Below, one piece after another: positions 34,198 through 43,765 of a stretch of 64,000 nt of DNA. The stretch comes from Flavobacterium sp. HBTb2-11-1 (lineage in GTDB: Bacteria > Bacteroidota > Bacteroidia > Flavobacteriales > Flavobacteriaceae). Position numbers and translations under genes: made by a program. The DNA is taken from contig NZ_WUMO01000002.1 of the NCBI RefSeq assembly GCF_009826975.1, forward strand, positions 186,001 through 250,000. The letters run 5' to 3'. Within the stretch, counting starts at the first letter, position 1. Each line of letters opens with the position of its first letter. The notes beneath the pieces are model-generated. The model worked only from the letters and a program-made list of their open reading frames with translations. It was not told the origin of the DNA and did not search any database.

Positions 34198-36666
34198 TTA
34201 ATTTGCACTTCGAATTTCCTGAGCCATCGCGGCAATTCCTTTTTTAATGTCCCCGCCGAATTTTTTGGCGTAGGCATTCATTTTCACCTTTTCGCTTTCC
34301 TCTGTTGTATAAGCTAAGTATTCCTCTAAAGAAACTTCTGTCCTATACACTTTTGACAGCATTCCGCCCAGTGAGATAAACACTTCCTTATATTTCTTGC
34401 TGGGATCGTTTGCCTTGTTGACCGAGAGAACAAGCGCTTTCTCTTTTTCAGTCAGTCCCAACAGCTCCTGAATCTGATCAAATTTATTCTGGTATTTGCT
34501 TTGGTCTAACAGGATTTTACAGTCACTGTTGTTGATTATAGCCTGTTTTACTACAGGTGATGAAATTATATCTTCAACTTCCTGAGTGACTACTATAGCT
34601 TCACCAAAAAATTTACGGACAGTCTTGAAAAGATACTTTATGTATTCGGCCATTCCTTCCTTCGCAATAGCTTTCCAGGCTTCCTCAATCAGGATCATTT
34701 TACGCACCCCTTTCAGCTTTCTCATCTTGCTGATAAAGACCTCCATAATAATGATGGTAACCACCGGAAATAAAATTGGATGATCCTTAATGTTATCTAG
34801 CTCGAACACAATAAACCTCTCTTTTAAAAGTTCCAGATTTTCCGTGGCATTTAACAGATAATCAAACTCACCTCCTTTATAATAGGGACGCAGTACGTAA
34901 AGAAAATTATTGACATCAAAATCCTTTTCTTTAACCTTGTCGCTTTCCAGAATGGGAACAAAATCATCTTTTAAGAATTCATAAAAACTATTAAAGCACG
35001 GAAAAACATCCGAATTGATTTCTAACTTCTCATAATACAGCTGAAGGGCGTTAGAAAGTGCTACATACTCACTGCGGTTAAAAGTTTCATCATCTTTCTT
35101 CCAAAGAGCCAGCAGCAGTGTTTTAATGCTTTCTTTTTTTTCAGTATCGAGATTATCTCCCTCTGATATGTAAAATGGATTAAAACGAATCGGATTCTTT
35201 TCATCGTAGGTGAAATAATAGCCGCCAACCATATCGCAAAGCCCCTTATAACTATGCCCGACATCTACCAGAACAATATGTGTGCCCTGCTCGCAATAAC
35301 TTCTTACCATATGGTTGGTGAAAAAAGATTTACCGCTTCCTGAAGGTCCTAAAATGAATTTGTTCCGATTGGTGCAGATTCCCATTTTTACAGGCTCGTC
35401 GCTTATATCTACATGAACCGGTTTTCCCGTCAGCCTGTCTCCGAGCCTTATACCGCAAGGGCTAAGAGACGATCTGTAGCCAGTTTCCATATTGAGGAAG
35501 CATACCGCCTGCTCTGTAAAACTGTCGAAAGTATCATTCATCGGGAAATCTGCCGCATTCCCTGGCATTCCTGCCCAATAAATCTGCGGTGCACCTACAG
35601 TCTCCTGTTTTGCAGCCGAATCCATCTGCGCCAGTGCTGATGAAACCTTGTTTTTAATATCTTTTAGTTCTTCTTTATCCGCACTCCAGGCAAGGACATT
35701 AAAATGTGCTTTTACAGGGAGTCTCTGCTGGGATATAGCTTCATTAAGAAAATCATTAGTTGCATCTCTGGCAATCACGTTCTCCCTGCTGTAGGCAGAC
35801 AGCGACTGAAGCCTCAATCTTTTACTCTCGAGTTTCTGGATTGTTTTCTGCGCATCCTCAATAAACAGATACTGATTATAAATATGATTGCAGGACAATA
35901 GCTGACCCAGCGTAGATGCAAAACCAATGCTGAATTTTGTTTTATCGGTCGAATAACGGTCGAAATTAATCCTCGATCCGCATAAACCAGGCAGATCTGC
36001 TGCATCACCTAAAGTAAACAGCTGGCAGTATTTATCGCCAACCTTCAGCCCTTCATCAAAAACTATGTCGTTAAAAACAAAAGAATCTTCTCTCTCTGAT
36101 AAAAGACTATACCGTTCAATAATACCAATCTTCCTGCTTTCACTTTTAAGAGAATTATTTTTGAGGCGCTCAAGCTTTATAAATCCGCTGTCTTCCATAA
36201 CCCTGCGAAACTGTCCCGTACTGTCAATGAAATCCTGCAGTATTTGAGGGTTCAACGTTTCTTGAGGCACCAATGTATTCCTCAAAAGACTGGAAAATAA
36301 AGAACTGGAATTTTTCCTCCCTGCCGGTTTCTTAGTCAGCATAATATAACAGGTATGATCTAGAAAAGGTCTTTCATTAAAGAAGCGCTCACTGCTCCTT
36401 GTCAAAAAACTGCTGTCATCGCTTGAAAAGTCCGCCACATGTTTCTTTTCAAGAAACCAGTCCTGTTTGTGAAAAATGCAGTGTTTAGGCAGCAATTTCA
36501 ATGCCTTTATCCAAGACTGGTGAAAGGCTTCATACTCTTGGTCCGAGAGCGTAAAAATTTCGGGAAGCTCCGCCTTGAATACTACAGTTACATCACCTTG
36601 TTTTGATAATATGCAATCATGTTCTACTGCCATAATTGGCAATATATCTTCCATCCTCTTCCCCAT
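34198..36666 (-). CDS. traG: Conjugation ATPase TraG (VirB4-like)
   Basis: 822 residues. TraG N-terminal region (about 1-400, with GDKYCQLFTLGDAADLPGLCGSRI) then the ATPase domain with Walker A GPSGSGKS at 440-447, Walker B in RKMILIEEAW near residue 660, and VTQEVEDIISSPVVKQAIINNSDCKILLDQ. It energises assembly and operation of the type IV secretion channel at the inner membrane. Lies 31 bases downstream of traF. Confidence 0.95.
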   Translation of the reverse strand: MGKRMEDILPIMAVEHDCILSKQGDVTVVFKAELPEIFTLSDQEYEAFHQSWIKALKLLPKHCIFHKQDWFLEKKHVADFSSDDSSFLTRSSERFFNERPFLDHTCYIMLTKKPAGRKNSSSLFSSLLRNTLVPQETLNPQILQDFIDSTGQFRRVMEDSGFIKLERLKNNSLKSESRKIGIIERYSLLSEREDSFVFNDIVFDEGLKVGDKYCQLFTLGDAADLPGLCGSRINFDRYSTDKTKFSIGFASTLGQLLSCNHIYNQYLFIEDAQKTIQKLESKRLRLQSLSAYSRENVIARDATNDFLNEAISQQRLPVKAHFNVLAWSADKEELKDIKNKVSSALAQMDSAAKQETVGAPQIYWAGMPGNAADFPMNDTFDSFTEQAVCFLNMETGYRSSLSPCGIRLGDRLTGKPVHVDISDEPVKMGICTNRNKFILGPSGSGKSFFTNHMVRSYCEQGTHIVLVDVGHSYKGLCDMVGGYYFTYDEKNPIRFNPFYISEGDNLDTEKKESIKTLLLALWKKDDETFNRSEYVALSNALQLYYEKLEINSDVFPCFNSFYEFLKDDFVPILESDKVKEKDFDVNNFLYVLRPYYKGGEFDYLLNATENLELLKERFIVFELDNIKDHPILFPVVTIIIMEVFISKMRKLKGVRKMILIEEAWKAIAKEGMAEYIKYLFKTVRKFFGEAIVVTQEVEDIISSPVVKQAIINNSDCKILLDQSKYQNKFDQIQELLGLTEKEKALVLSVNKANDPSKKYKEVFISLGGMLSKVYRTEVSLEEYLAYTTEESEKVKMNAYAKKFGGDIKKGIAAMAQEIRSAN

Positions 36667-36697
36667 CTCTCTCCTTTTTTTGTTTAACGTTTTACAG

Positions 36698-37009
36698 CTA
36701 TATCTTTATAAAAACTTCCCTGCTTTTTACATTTATAAATTTTGGAATCTGTTTTTTTGCGAAAGCTTTCATCATTCCATATTCACCGTATTGATTGCTC
36801 ATCCTGTAGATTTTAAAAACCAAAAATCCACCTACAGCTCCAATAATACCTACACATATCAAAGAAGGAACACCTACGATATAGAGAATTGCAAACAGTA
36901 TCATAAGACATACGACTCCACCACCTAGGTACCAGATGTATTGCGCTTTGAGCCCCTTAAATTCAATACTTTGATTGATTCCCTTATTAATCTGATACAC
37001 ACTGTTCAT
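36698..37009 (-). CDS. traF: Conjugative transposon protein TraF (DUF4133, VirB3-like)
   Basis: 103 residues: start MNSVYQINKGINQSIEFKGLKAQYIWYLGGG is a clear DUF4133 signature, followed by two membrane helices (about 28-45 and 50-68) and a C-terminal segment EYGMMKAFAKKQIPKFIN. It overlaps the traE stop by one base. VirB3-like partner of the VirB4-type ATPase. Confidence 0.93.
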   Translation of the reverse strand: MNSVYQINKGINQSIEFKGLKAQYIWYLGGGVVCLMILFAILYIVGVPSLICVGIIGAVGGFLVFKIYRMSNQYGEYGMMKAFAKKQIPKFINVKSREVFIKI

Positions 37010-37350
37010 TAGACTCCGAAAAAAGATTTGATAACAGTAGCCACCACAACAAGAAATACACAGCTGCCAAACCAGGCGGCAGCTACTTTTCCGGTATCAG
37101 GATCACCGGCATTCCACTTTTGGTAAACTTTCACAGCTCCGATAAGGCCTAGGATTGCGCCTACTGCATACATCAGTTCCGTACCGGCATCGAAGTAGCT
37201 TCTTACTTTCTGATTTGCTTCGTTAATTCCAGCTACACCGTCTTGCGCATAAATTTTAGTTTCATACACTAACAATAATAACAAGATGCCATATGACAAT
37301 ACTTTATCTTCATTTACTTCCTTTAACTTCCACCAACATTTTTTCATCAC
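37009..37350 (-). CDS. traE: Conjugative transposon protein TraE (DUF4134, VirB2-like)
   Basis: 113 residues. Signal peptide ending ...KIYAQDGVAG, then the DUF4134 pattern GINEANQKVRSYFDAGTELMYAVGAILGLIGAVKVYQKWNAGDPDTGKVAAAWFGSCVFL with two membrane helices. VirB2/pilin-like component. First of the compact tra run; its upstream neighbour is separated by 122 bases with no feature I can name. Confidence 0.93.
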   Translation of the reverse strand: MMKKCWWKLKEVNEDKVLSYGILLLLLVYETKIYAQDGVAGINEANQKVRSYFDAGTELMYAVGAILGLIGAVKVYQKWNAGDPDTGKVAAAWFGSCVFLVVVATVIKSFFGV

Positions 37351-37472
37351 ACATCATTTTAAAGATTATTTATAGTTAAAAAGCAGAGGAACACCGCCGT
37401 TACAGCTCTATCATCTTGTCACACAAAGCCATACCGCACCAGAGAGAACAGGGGTTATTCCTCCGCTGAGTT

Positions 37473-37961
37473 TTAAGAAATAGTCTCCTCCCACAGCTGA
37501 TCCGCTTCGGCAAACGTTAATGAAAACTGAGGGTGCTTTTCGCTTTCGGAGACTATTAAATTGTTTACATCTTCACGCAATGAAGAAATCTTCACATAAG
37601 GATATTCTTCAAGAACCATTCGCAGGTAATTTTGGAATTGTTCTTTAAACAAGTTTTTCTCGGCACTTTCTTTTACAGCTTGAAGTATTCTGACGGATAG
37701 TTCTTCTGCATCATCTAAAGTGTCAAAAGATTCTGAAAAAGACGATGACAGACCTGTGTGTGTTTTTCTTTGAAGTAAAGACCTAGAACCTGTAGATTTT
37801 TTAAGCGGGTCGCTGCCATTTCTTTTCCCGCTGGAGAAAAATTCCTTTAAATCGCCTCTATAGAATTTAAGCAGTACTACTAGATACCATACGATTAAGA
37901 TTACACCTATGACAGTAAGGTAGCTGCCCCATGAAACATTTGCAAACATAGTCTTCTTCAT
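37473..37961 (-). CDS. Membrane protein at the head of the tra operon
   Basis: 162 residues. One N-terminal transmembrane helix (about 12-30) then a soluble, mainly helical domain (LSVRILQAVKESAEKNLFKEQFQNYLRMVLEEYPYVKISSLREDVNNLI). Located just upstream of traE on the same strand, where Bacteroidota ICEs often carry a small uncharacterised or TraD-like gene. Probably the first gene of the transfer operon; family not established. Confidence 0.65.
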   Translation of the reverse strand: MKKTMFANVSWGSYLTVIGVILIVWYLVVLLKFYRGDLKEFFSSGKRNGSDPLKKSTGSRSLLQRKTHTGLSSSFSESFDTLDDAEELSVRILQAVKESAEKNLFKEQFQNYLRMVLEEYPYVKISSLREDVNNLIVSESEKHPQFSLTFAEADQLWEETIS

Positions 37962-38057
37962 TTATCATTCAACATTTATCTATCCAAATCAAAATCTTTA
38001 GAGGAGATATGATTTATTTTACATGTCAAAGGAACAACTAGAATCAGGCTTCTACAA

Positions 38058-38085
38058 GTACAACTTTTCTTGTACCCTTTTGTAC
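38058..38085. promoter_or_regulatory. GTACAA motif cluster upstream of the tra operon
   Basis: Three copies of the hexamer GTACAA or its complement at 38058-38063, 38070-38075 and 38080-38085, spaced 12 and 10 bases apart, so on about one face of the helix. The cluster lies about 100 bases upstream of the first tra gene, a likely operator for the ICE regulator. Confidence 0.45.
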
Positions 38086-38143
38086 CCCTTGAGTTTGTTG
38101 GTCAGCAGAAGATAATATGTATATATTCACACTGATAAATAAA

Positions 38144-38180
38144 AAAGGCTTCTGCAGTTAGAGTAACCACAGAAGCCTTT
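38144..38180 (-). terminator. Intrinsic terminator of the YqaE-like gene
   Basis: Arms AAAGGCTTCTG (38144-38154) and CAGAAGCCTTT (38170-38180), perfect over 11 bp, with T-rich sequence beyond on the minus strand. It separates cargo from the tra operon. Confidence 0.8.
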
Positions 38181-38198
38181 CAAATGATATTAGTCGTT

Positions 38199-38396
38199 TT
38201 ATTTTGAACGCATCGCTTTAATTAATTGCGCATTACGTCTATCAGCACGTGAATTCTGAAGCGATAAAACCGCCCAGATTGCCGCTGGTATCCAGCCAAT
38301 CAGAGTAATCTGCAGAATGAGACAAATGATTGCTGTAAAAATCTTACCCCTTAAGAAAAAGGAAAGTGAAGGGAAAAATATTGCTATTAATGTCAT
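38199..38396 (-). CDS. YqaE/Pmp3-like small membrane protein
   Basis: 65 residues with two transmembrane helices (about 3-15 and 18-45) and the motif LSFFLRGKIFTAIICLILQITLIGWIPAAIWAVL, which follows the Pmp3/UPF0057 pattern. Such proteolipids are linked to membrane potential or stress tolerance in other organisms. Own terminator downstream. Cargo rather than transfer function is likely. Confidence 0.8.
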   Translation of the reverse strand: MTLIAIFFPSLSFFLRGKIFTAIICLILQITLIGWIPAAIWAVLSLQNSRADRRNAQLIKAMRSK

Positions 38397-38455
38397 AATC
38401 TAGAATGTTTAGTAGTTTGTCGTGAATATTCAGTTTTGTTACGCAGATTGATTAT

Positions 38456-39628
38456 TCAGTATGTCTTGATCTTTTCAATAATTTTTTTAAGTGTTTGGAT
38501 AGCAATCTCCTTATCCCTGTCCTCAGCATTATAAGATTTACTTCGAACAGATTGATACGAAAGATCTTTTTTGAAAGGCGTAGATAAAAAAGGAACAATA
38601 GTTTTAAAAACCAAGTTCATTGATCTTGCTTTTAAAACCCTAGATTCATCACTTGCTCGTAAAATCAAAGCCATTTGATCAGTTGACAGAATGCATTCAA
38701 CTTTATCATTTGATTTGCCTAATTGTTCTGAAACCAAATGTTCTGCATTAATCTGACTCTCAAGATACGCAGCCTCATAACTAAACCAGTCCAGTAGAAT
38801 ACTTTTAATGTTTTTTGTAGCAGGATTAAAAGTTACATTTTCATTAGAATACAGCTGATTTAACTCTTTTGAATTACACATAAGAAAATTCAGCCTTTCA
38901 TTTGCATCTTCGATAAGACTAGTATTTTCAGATAAATTGTCGATAAGGAAATCAATATATCTCTTGCTGTTGAAATTAGTTTCAATTAAGATTTTATCTA
39001 ATGCTGAAAATATAGATAAGGATTGATTTAGATATGATGTTTCCAATAGACGATTCATAAGCTGGCGCTCATACAAAATTTGTCTAAAAGAAGCTTTATT
39101 GTGTGAAATTTGAACAGATTCAGATAAAGCATCTTTAATAATATCAATTGTACTTCTTTCCTTTTCCGTTTCAAATGGCCTCTTTTCTAACATCTCAATT
39201 TTATGAATTAACTCTTTTCTCGTTACTGCAAGGTAAGTTATCGGTACTCTTTCATCAAGACTCAGAAAATTAGAAAATCTATTTTCCACAAAAGAAAGAA
39301 GCTCATCAAGCGTGCTTATAGTTAGTTCTATAACTTTTGCCAAGTCTTTTTTCTTTAGTTCCTTGCATTGCTGATTCTCAACTGCACTATCAAGAAGATA
39401 TATTAAATTAGAATGGTACTTACGTACCTGTAATCGTATCTGCCTCTTTTTAACTAATGAAAAAATTTCATTCTTCATGCGAACCTGAATATGATTCGCT
39501 TCTTTTACAATATTTTCTGTAATTAATGTTACTTCTGTTTTAGTTAAAATGGTAACATTCGATTTATTTGGATTTAGTATTTGCAGTATAACATAATCTA
39601 ACCATTCTAAAGGATATATAGTATTCAT
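38456..39628 (-). CDS. Helical cytoplasmic protein of unknown function
   Basis: 390 residues, predicted almost entirely helical, no signal peptide or membrane segment, no recognised motif. Conspicuous are long Ile/Leu-rich helices and a basic C-terminus (ETLKKIIEKIKTY type). Directly downstream of the AraC regulator gene (35 bases, same strand), so likely co-expressed. I checked it against the RteC pattern in mind and could not support it. Function unknown. Confidence 0.6.
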   Translation of the reverse strand: MNTIYPLEWLDYVILQILNPNKSNVTILTKTEVTLITENIVKEANHIQVRMKNEIFSLVKKRQIRLQVRKYHSNLIYLLDSAVENQQCKELKKKDLAKVIELTISTLDELLSFVENRFSNFLSLDERVPITYLAVTRKELIHKIEMLEKRPFETEKERSTIDIIKDALSESVQISHNKASFRQILYERQLMNRLLETSYLNQSLSIFSALDKILIETNFNSKRYIDFLIDNLSENTSLIEDANERLNFLMCNSKELNQLYSNENVTFNPATKNIKSILLDWFSYEAAYLESQINAEHLVSEQLGKSNDKVECILSTDQMALILRASDESRVLKARSMNLVFKTIVPFLSTPFKKDLSYQSVRSKSYNAEDRDKEIAIQTLKKIIEKIKTY

Positions 39629-39663
39629 AGTACACTTGTTTAATGTAGGCCAGACAACGAAAA

Positions 39664-40551
39664 CTATAGAGCAGTAAATCCTTCTGTAGATTTCGAGCGG
39701 TAAATAGATGGGGAGGTCGAGGTATGTTTTTTAAAAAAATTACTAAATACTGAAACACTGCTAAACTCCATTTCCTGTGTTATTTCAGCAATAGTATAAT
39801 GAGGATCATCCAGCAGGATTTTAGATTCACTAATTAAGGAATCAATTATTAAACTTTTAGGGCTTTTTCCGGTAATTTCTTTTACTACTTTATCTAAATA
39901 TCCAGCAGTAACAAATAATGCACCAGCATAAAACTTTACATAGTGCTGTTTTTTATAATGTATTGACAAAATAGTTAAAAACTGCATCACAAGGTTTTCC
40001 TTTCTATTAAAACTGATTATTGAATTTGCTGAATGTTTCGAATAAATTAGTTTGAGTTCGTAAAGAAATAAACTTAAACTTATCCGAGGCAGATCGCTAT
40101 CGTTCCCATTTCGCGTAGCATCTAGATTTACAAAATAAATAAGCTTGTAAATGAGTGACAAAACCTGATATTCCTTTTCTTCCAAGGCAATCTTGAGAGG
40201 TTCTTTAGTTATAAAAAAGTACAAAGATTCTACTAAATCTTTTTTAAGGCAGTTCTTATGTACAAAATCCGAAGAAAACAATATTACATATAGCTGTAGG
40301 TTGTCACGAACTTCTAAAAAAGTGCAGTAAGAATCTTTAGGGATTACAATAAGTTCATGAGATATTAAATCTTGAGTTATTTCCTGAAGTTTAATTTTTA
40401 AACTACCCGATCGAATTAATAAAATTGATAAATTTTCAGTTTTAAACAATTCATCGTTTAAAGTTATTCTTTCATACTTTTTAATAATATGGATATCCAG
40501 CCCTTCTATAGGAAGTTTTTTTAGGTCAGTATTAATGAGATCTTTTATCAT
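39664..40551 (-). CDS. AraC family regulator of the ICE
   Basis: 295 residues. N-terminal cupin-like beta region (about 20-120: ENLSILLIRSGSLKIKLQEITQDLISHELIVIPKDSYC), C-terminal two helix-turn-helix motifs (about 195-290: YAGALFVTAGYLDKVVKEITGKSPKSLI and IAEITQEMEFSSVSVFSNFFKKHTSTSPSIYR). A second gene downstream is probably in the same transcript. It could control the tra operon or the nearby lipoprotein genes; target not determined. Confidence 0.88.
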   Translation of the reverse strand: MIKDLINTDLKKLPIEGLDIHIIKKYERITLNDELFKTENLSILLIRSGSLKIKLQEITQDLISHELIVIPKDSYCTFLEVRDNLQLYVILFSSDFVHKNCLKKDLVESLYFFITKEPLKIALEEKEYQVLSLIYKLIYFVNLDATRNGNDSDLPRISLSLFLYELKLIYSKHSANSIISFNRKENLVMQFLTILSIHYKKQHYVKFYAGALFVTAGYLDKVVKEITGKSPKSLIIDSLISESKILLDDPHYTIAEITQEMEFSSVSVFSNFFKKHTSTSPSIYRSKSTEGFTAL

Positions 40552-40577
40552 CTTAATAGGTGTTTGATGCTTTTTCG

Positions 40578-40802
40578 TTAATCCTTAAATCTTATCCTAA
40601 TCATGAGATAAGACAGTAAATAGAGATTAAGCAGACAGGTAATGAAAAATAGGTAAGCCAGGATGCGGACAGATATTGCGCCCTCTTGTCCAGATCGAAG
40701 CAGGCTTTCTATTTCATCATACCGGAAAAGATCTATGATGAAATAGAGGCTTGCCAGATTAATTAAGATCAGACATGAATATAAAAAAAGCTGCAGTTTC
40801 AT
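40578..40802 (-). CDS. Small two-helix membrane protein
   Basis: 74 residues from the ATG at 40802 (MKLQLFLYSC); a longer frame would overlap the upstream lipoprotein gene. Two hydrophobic segments (about 3-22 and 46-68) flank a short loop with acidic residues. Follows the lipoprotein gene by 25 bases on the same strand; perhaps its membrane partner. No family recognised. Confidence 0.55.
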   Translation of the reverse strand: MKLQLFLYSCLILINLASLYFIIDLFRYDEIESLLRSGQEGAISVRILAYLFFITCLLNLYLLSYLMIRIRFKD

Positions 40803-40827
40803 ATTAAGAGATCTTAGCATAATTCTT

Positions 40828-41520
40828 TTAATACAGATTATTGAAAACAACGGCTAGTGTAACCAGTGTAATCTCATTTCCTTTGAGATCAATTCCTTTT
40901 GACGGCTTATTGGTTACAGAAGTTTCCCAGTCTCTGTCTCGCTTACGCGCTTCTGCATATAGCGAATACCTTGATATGGCAGAAACCTTTAAAATAGTAT
41001 CTTTTTCATCCTGTATTAGTACAGAATCTGCAATTACGCCGTCTTCATAATCTAGAATGTAATTATGGACATCATCGTAATCATCATCCTGTTTATCGAC
41101 TAATTCATTAACGAAACCAGTCAAATTGTTTTTAACTGAGATACTTAAAGACGCATCATTGATAAGCTCAATTAACTTGTTTTCAGGGTCAGCGAGTATT
41201 ACTGCTATCATTTCAGGTGTGATAGTAATAACACTTTTACTTGTTTTACGCTTTATATCTCCTTTATCAGTCAAATAAAGCAATTGTTTAATAAGTTGGA
41301 CTTGGTTCTTTATGGGTCCGTTTTCCAATTCAAAATTTTTTAAATGATTATAATAATCCAGTCCAATTTGATCAAATGGGTTGTTTGGATTTGCTGCATC
41401 TGTTGCTTTAGAAGTCGATTCATTTTTAAAATCTTTAGATAATTCAGTTGTAGTTTCATTGTCATTTGTACAAGAAAACATTGAAAGTGAAATTGCAATG
41501 CATAATAATAAACTTTTCAT
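40828..41520 (-). CDS. Lipoprotein of unknown function
   Basis: 230 residues. Lipoprotein signal with SMFSC (Cys17), then a Thr/Asn-rich linker (20-45) and a helical domain. The C-terminal part includes YSLYAEARKRDRDWETSVTNKPSKG. I do not recognise the family. First gene of a minus-strand pair with the small membrane protein, opposite in direction to the TPR-AraC regulator gene, from which it is separated by 340 bases of regulatory DNA. Confidence 0.65.
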   Translation of the reverse strand: MKSLLLCIAISLSMFSCTNDNETTTELSKDFKNESTSKATDAANPNNPFDQIGLDYYNHLKNFELENGPIKNQVQLIKQLLYLTDKGDIKRKTSKSVITITPEMIAVILADPENKLIELINDASLSISVKNNLTGFVNELVDKQDDDYDDVHNYILDYEDGVIADSVLIQDEKDTILKVSAISRYSLYAEARKRDRDWETSVTNKPSKGIDLKGNEITLVTLAVVFNNLY

Positions 41521-41677
41521 GATTAAATAGTTTTGAAAGTAAATGAGAATAATTTCTCAGTTCATTTCATCCGGATTGGCAGAACTTTTATCCAGCACCC
41601 TGCTAAACATTTTTGCCCGTGAATTCGAAGCAAATCTATTTCGATAAAAATCCTCACACAAGGCAACAACTATGGGT

Positions 41678-41711
41678 TTCCATGAATTTATAATATGGAA
41701 TTCCATGAATT
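41678..41711. promoter_or_regulatory. Direct repeats TTCCATGAATT with a nested palindrome
   Basis: TTCCATGAATT occurs at 41678-41688 and again at 41701-41711 (23 bases apart, about two helical turns); the second copy overlaps a perfect 12-bp palindrome ATGGAATTCCAT (41695-41706). Located in the intergenic region between two divergent genes, it looks like an operator for one of the AraC-type proteins. Confidence 0.5.
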
Positions 41712-41761
41712 CCATACCACTTTTAAAAGTACATAATTACCTACAATTCAATTATTTAGTT

Positions 41762-41769
41762 TATATTTG
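41762..41769 (+). promoter_or_regulatory. -7 box before the TPR-AraC regulator gene
   Basis: TATATTTG, exact TAnnTTTG match, 91 bases before the ATG at 41861 and 50 bases after the direct repeats. No good TTG at -33, as expected if an activator is needed. Confidence 0.5.
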
Positions 41770-41860
41770 AAGTTTGCTTTTTATGACATTATCCTGAATC
41801 GTCCACTAATTTTCAAGATCAATTTTATAGAAAGAAATGTCTCCCCTACATATTTAATCT

Positions 41861-43537
41861 ATGAAACAATTATTAGTCCTCTTGTCATTACTGTGCATTT
41901 CTAATTTTATGTTCAGTCAGAAAAACAGTATCAAAGTTCCTGACTCTCTTAAAAATAAAAGTTATACTTATCTCGATGATAAGATGTACAGCTTTAGGAA
42001 AGACAGCTCCAAGGCAGCACCATACCTTAACACTTATCTCAACAAGGCATTAAACGAAAAAAACTGGGAAGAGGTTGTTTATGCATACCAGAACATTTTG
42101 CACCAATCTCCTGAAAAAATCAGAATTATTTATGCAGACAGTATGGTCTACGCAGCAAAAAAAAGTACAGATAATGCTTTAATAGGTTCTGCGTACCTTT
42201 CAAAAGGGATTGTGTTTTATGGCCAAAAAAAATATGAAAGTGCTTTTGATAATTACATTACTGCAAATAGTTACATCTCCCTAACTGATGATAAATACCA
42301 GCATTATAAGGTGAAATACCATATGGCTCAGGTCAAATATTTACTAGGCTTTTATGATGAGGCAATTTCACTGTTTCAGGATTGTTTAGAATATTATAAA
42401 AAAGAAGATACGAGAGCCTATTTGAATTGCCTTCATTCACTAGGCGTTCTTAATAACAAAATTGGGAATTATGGATTATGCTCAGAATTTAACAAGAAGG
42501 GAATTTCTGAGAGCGAAAGACTAAAGAATTTGGAAATGATTCCTTATTTCAAGCACTCAGAAGGTATAAATTTATACTTTAAAAAAAATTATGGTTCTGC
42601 AATAGTTAACATAGAATCTTCTCTTGACAGTATTAGGGAAAATAAGGATTTTGCAAATGAGGCAGTGGGGAATTTCTATATTGGTAAAAGTTATTGGGCT
42701 CTCAATAAAAAAGAGAAAGCTCTTCCCTACTTTTTAAAAGTTGATAAAACTTTTACAGAGAAGAATTATATGCGTCCTGATCTTCGTGAAGTTTATGAAC
42801 TGCTTATCAATTATTACAAAAGTAAAAATGATCAGAAAAGCCAGCTTTTGTACATCGACCAGTTACTAAAAGCGGATTCTTTATTAAATGAAACCAACAA
42901 ATATCTAATTACAAAAATTCATAAACAATACGATACCAAAGAGCTGCTTGTTGAGAGGGAAAAAATTCATAAACAGCTTAAAAGGGAAAAATATTATGAT
43001 GTTATTTTGATCACAATCGTTCTAATACTTTTTACATTCTCAGTGTTCCTAACCTATCGCTATCATAAAAACAAAAAGTTTTATAAAAAGAAGTTCGACG
43101 AAGTAATGCGTAGTCCTGCTTCATTAGACAAACCAACCCTAAAGCTTAAAAAAGAAAAAGCAGAAGTTCTTGATATTCCTGAAGAAACTATCGCTTTTGT
43201 ATTGAAAGAACTGGGAAAATTTGAGTCAGAAAAGAAATTTTTAGCCAAAGATGTTCGTTTGGCAACAGTGGCTGGTATGCTCCATACGAATTCAAAATAC
43301 TTATATAAAATTATTTCGCATTATAAAGATAAACGGTTTGTGCAATATATCAATGATTTGAAGATTGATTATATAATTGCTCTCTTGAAGGAAAATAAAA
43401 TGACTCGGAATTATACTAATGCTGCTTTGGCTGAAGAAGCTGGTTTTACAAGTACTCAGCAGTTTGCAAATGCTTTTAAATCGAGAACAGAAGTACCTGT
43501 CAATTTTTTTATAGAAGAACTTAAGAAGAAAATTTAA
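41861..43537 (+). CDS. Membrane-bound TPR regulator with AraC-type HTH
   Basis: 558 residues. Signal/anchor at the start (ISNFMFSQKN), about six tetratricopeptide repeats between residues 60 and 345, a transmembrane helix near 383-400 (VILITIVLILFTFSVFLTY), then a cytoplasmic linker and an AraC-type helix-turn-helix at about 470-558 (LATVAGMLHTNSKYLYKIISHYKDKRFVQYINDLKIDYIIALLKEN, AALAEEAGFTSTQQFANAFKSRTEVPVNFF). The TPR part would lie in the periplasm. This TPR-membrane-HTH design is common in Bacteroidota one-component sensing. The nearby operon is a candidate target. Confidence 0.85.
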   Translation: MKQLLVLLSLLCISNFMFSQKNSIKVPDSLKNKSYTYLDDKMYSFRKDSSKAAPYLNTYLNKALNEKNWEEVVYAYQNILHQSPEKIRIIYADSMVYAAKKSTDNALIGSAYLSKGIVFYGQKKYESAFDNYITANSYISLTDDKYQHYKVKYHMAQVKYLLGFYDEAISLFQDCLEYYKKEDTRAYLNCLHSLGVLNNKIGNYGLCSEFNKKGISESERLKNLEMIPYFKHSEGINLYFKKNYGSAIVNIESSLDSIRENKDFANEAVGNFYIGKSYWALNKKEKALPYFLKVDKTFTEKNYMRPDLREVYELLINYYKSKNDQKSQLLYIDQLLKADSLLNETNKYLITKIHKQYDTKELLVEREKIHKQLKREKYYDVILITIVLILFTFSVFLTYRYHKNKKFYKKKFDEVMRSPASLDKPTLKLKKEKAEVLDIPEETIAFVLKELGKFESEKKFLAKDVRLATVAGMLHTNSKYLYKIISHYKDKRFVQYINDLKIDYIIALLKENKMTRNYTNAALAEEAGFTSTQQFANAFKSRTEVPVNFFIEELKKKI

Positions 43538-43765
43538 TATATTCGTTTATGTTTTTAATTTTGTTAAAATATATTATTTACATTGCTATATATTACCATA
43601 GTTGTGAAAATTTCATAAACTAATAGGTACAGTGAGAACAAAAGAAATCGATTGTTTACATTGCATCATAATTTAGAAATAAAATAATAAATTTATTTTC
43701 AATAATGTTCTAGTTATAATAGGTAGTGCTTTAATTAAAAATTTAAATTTGAATAAATTTATAAA

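Noticed and set aside
38456..39628. RteC-type excision regulator
   Set aside because: Length and position were suggestive but no RteC sequence pattern was recognised.
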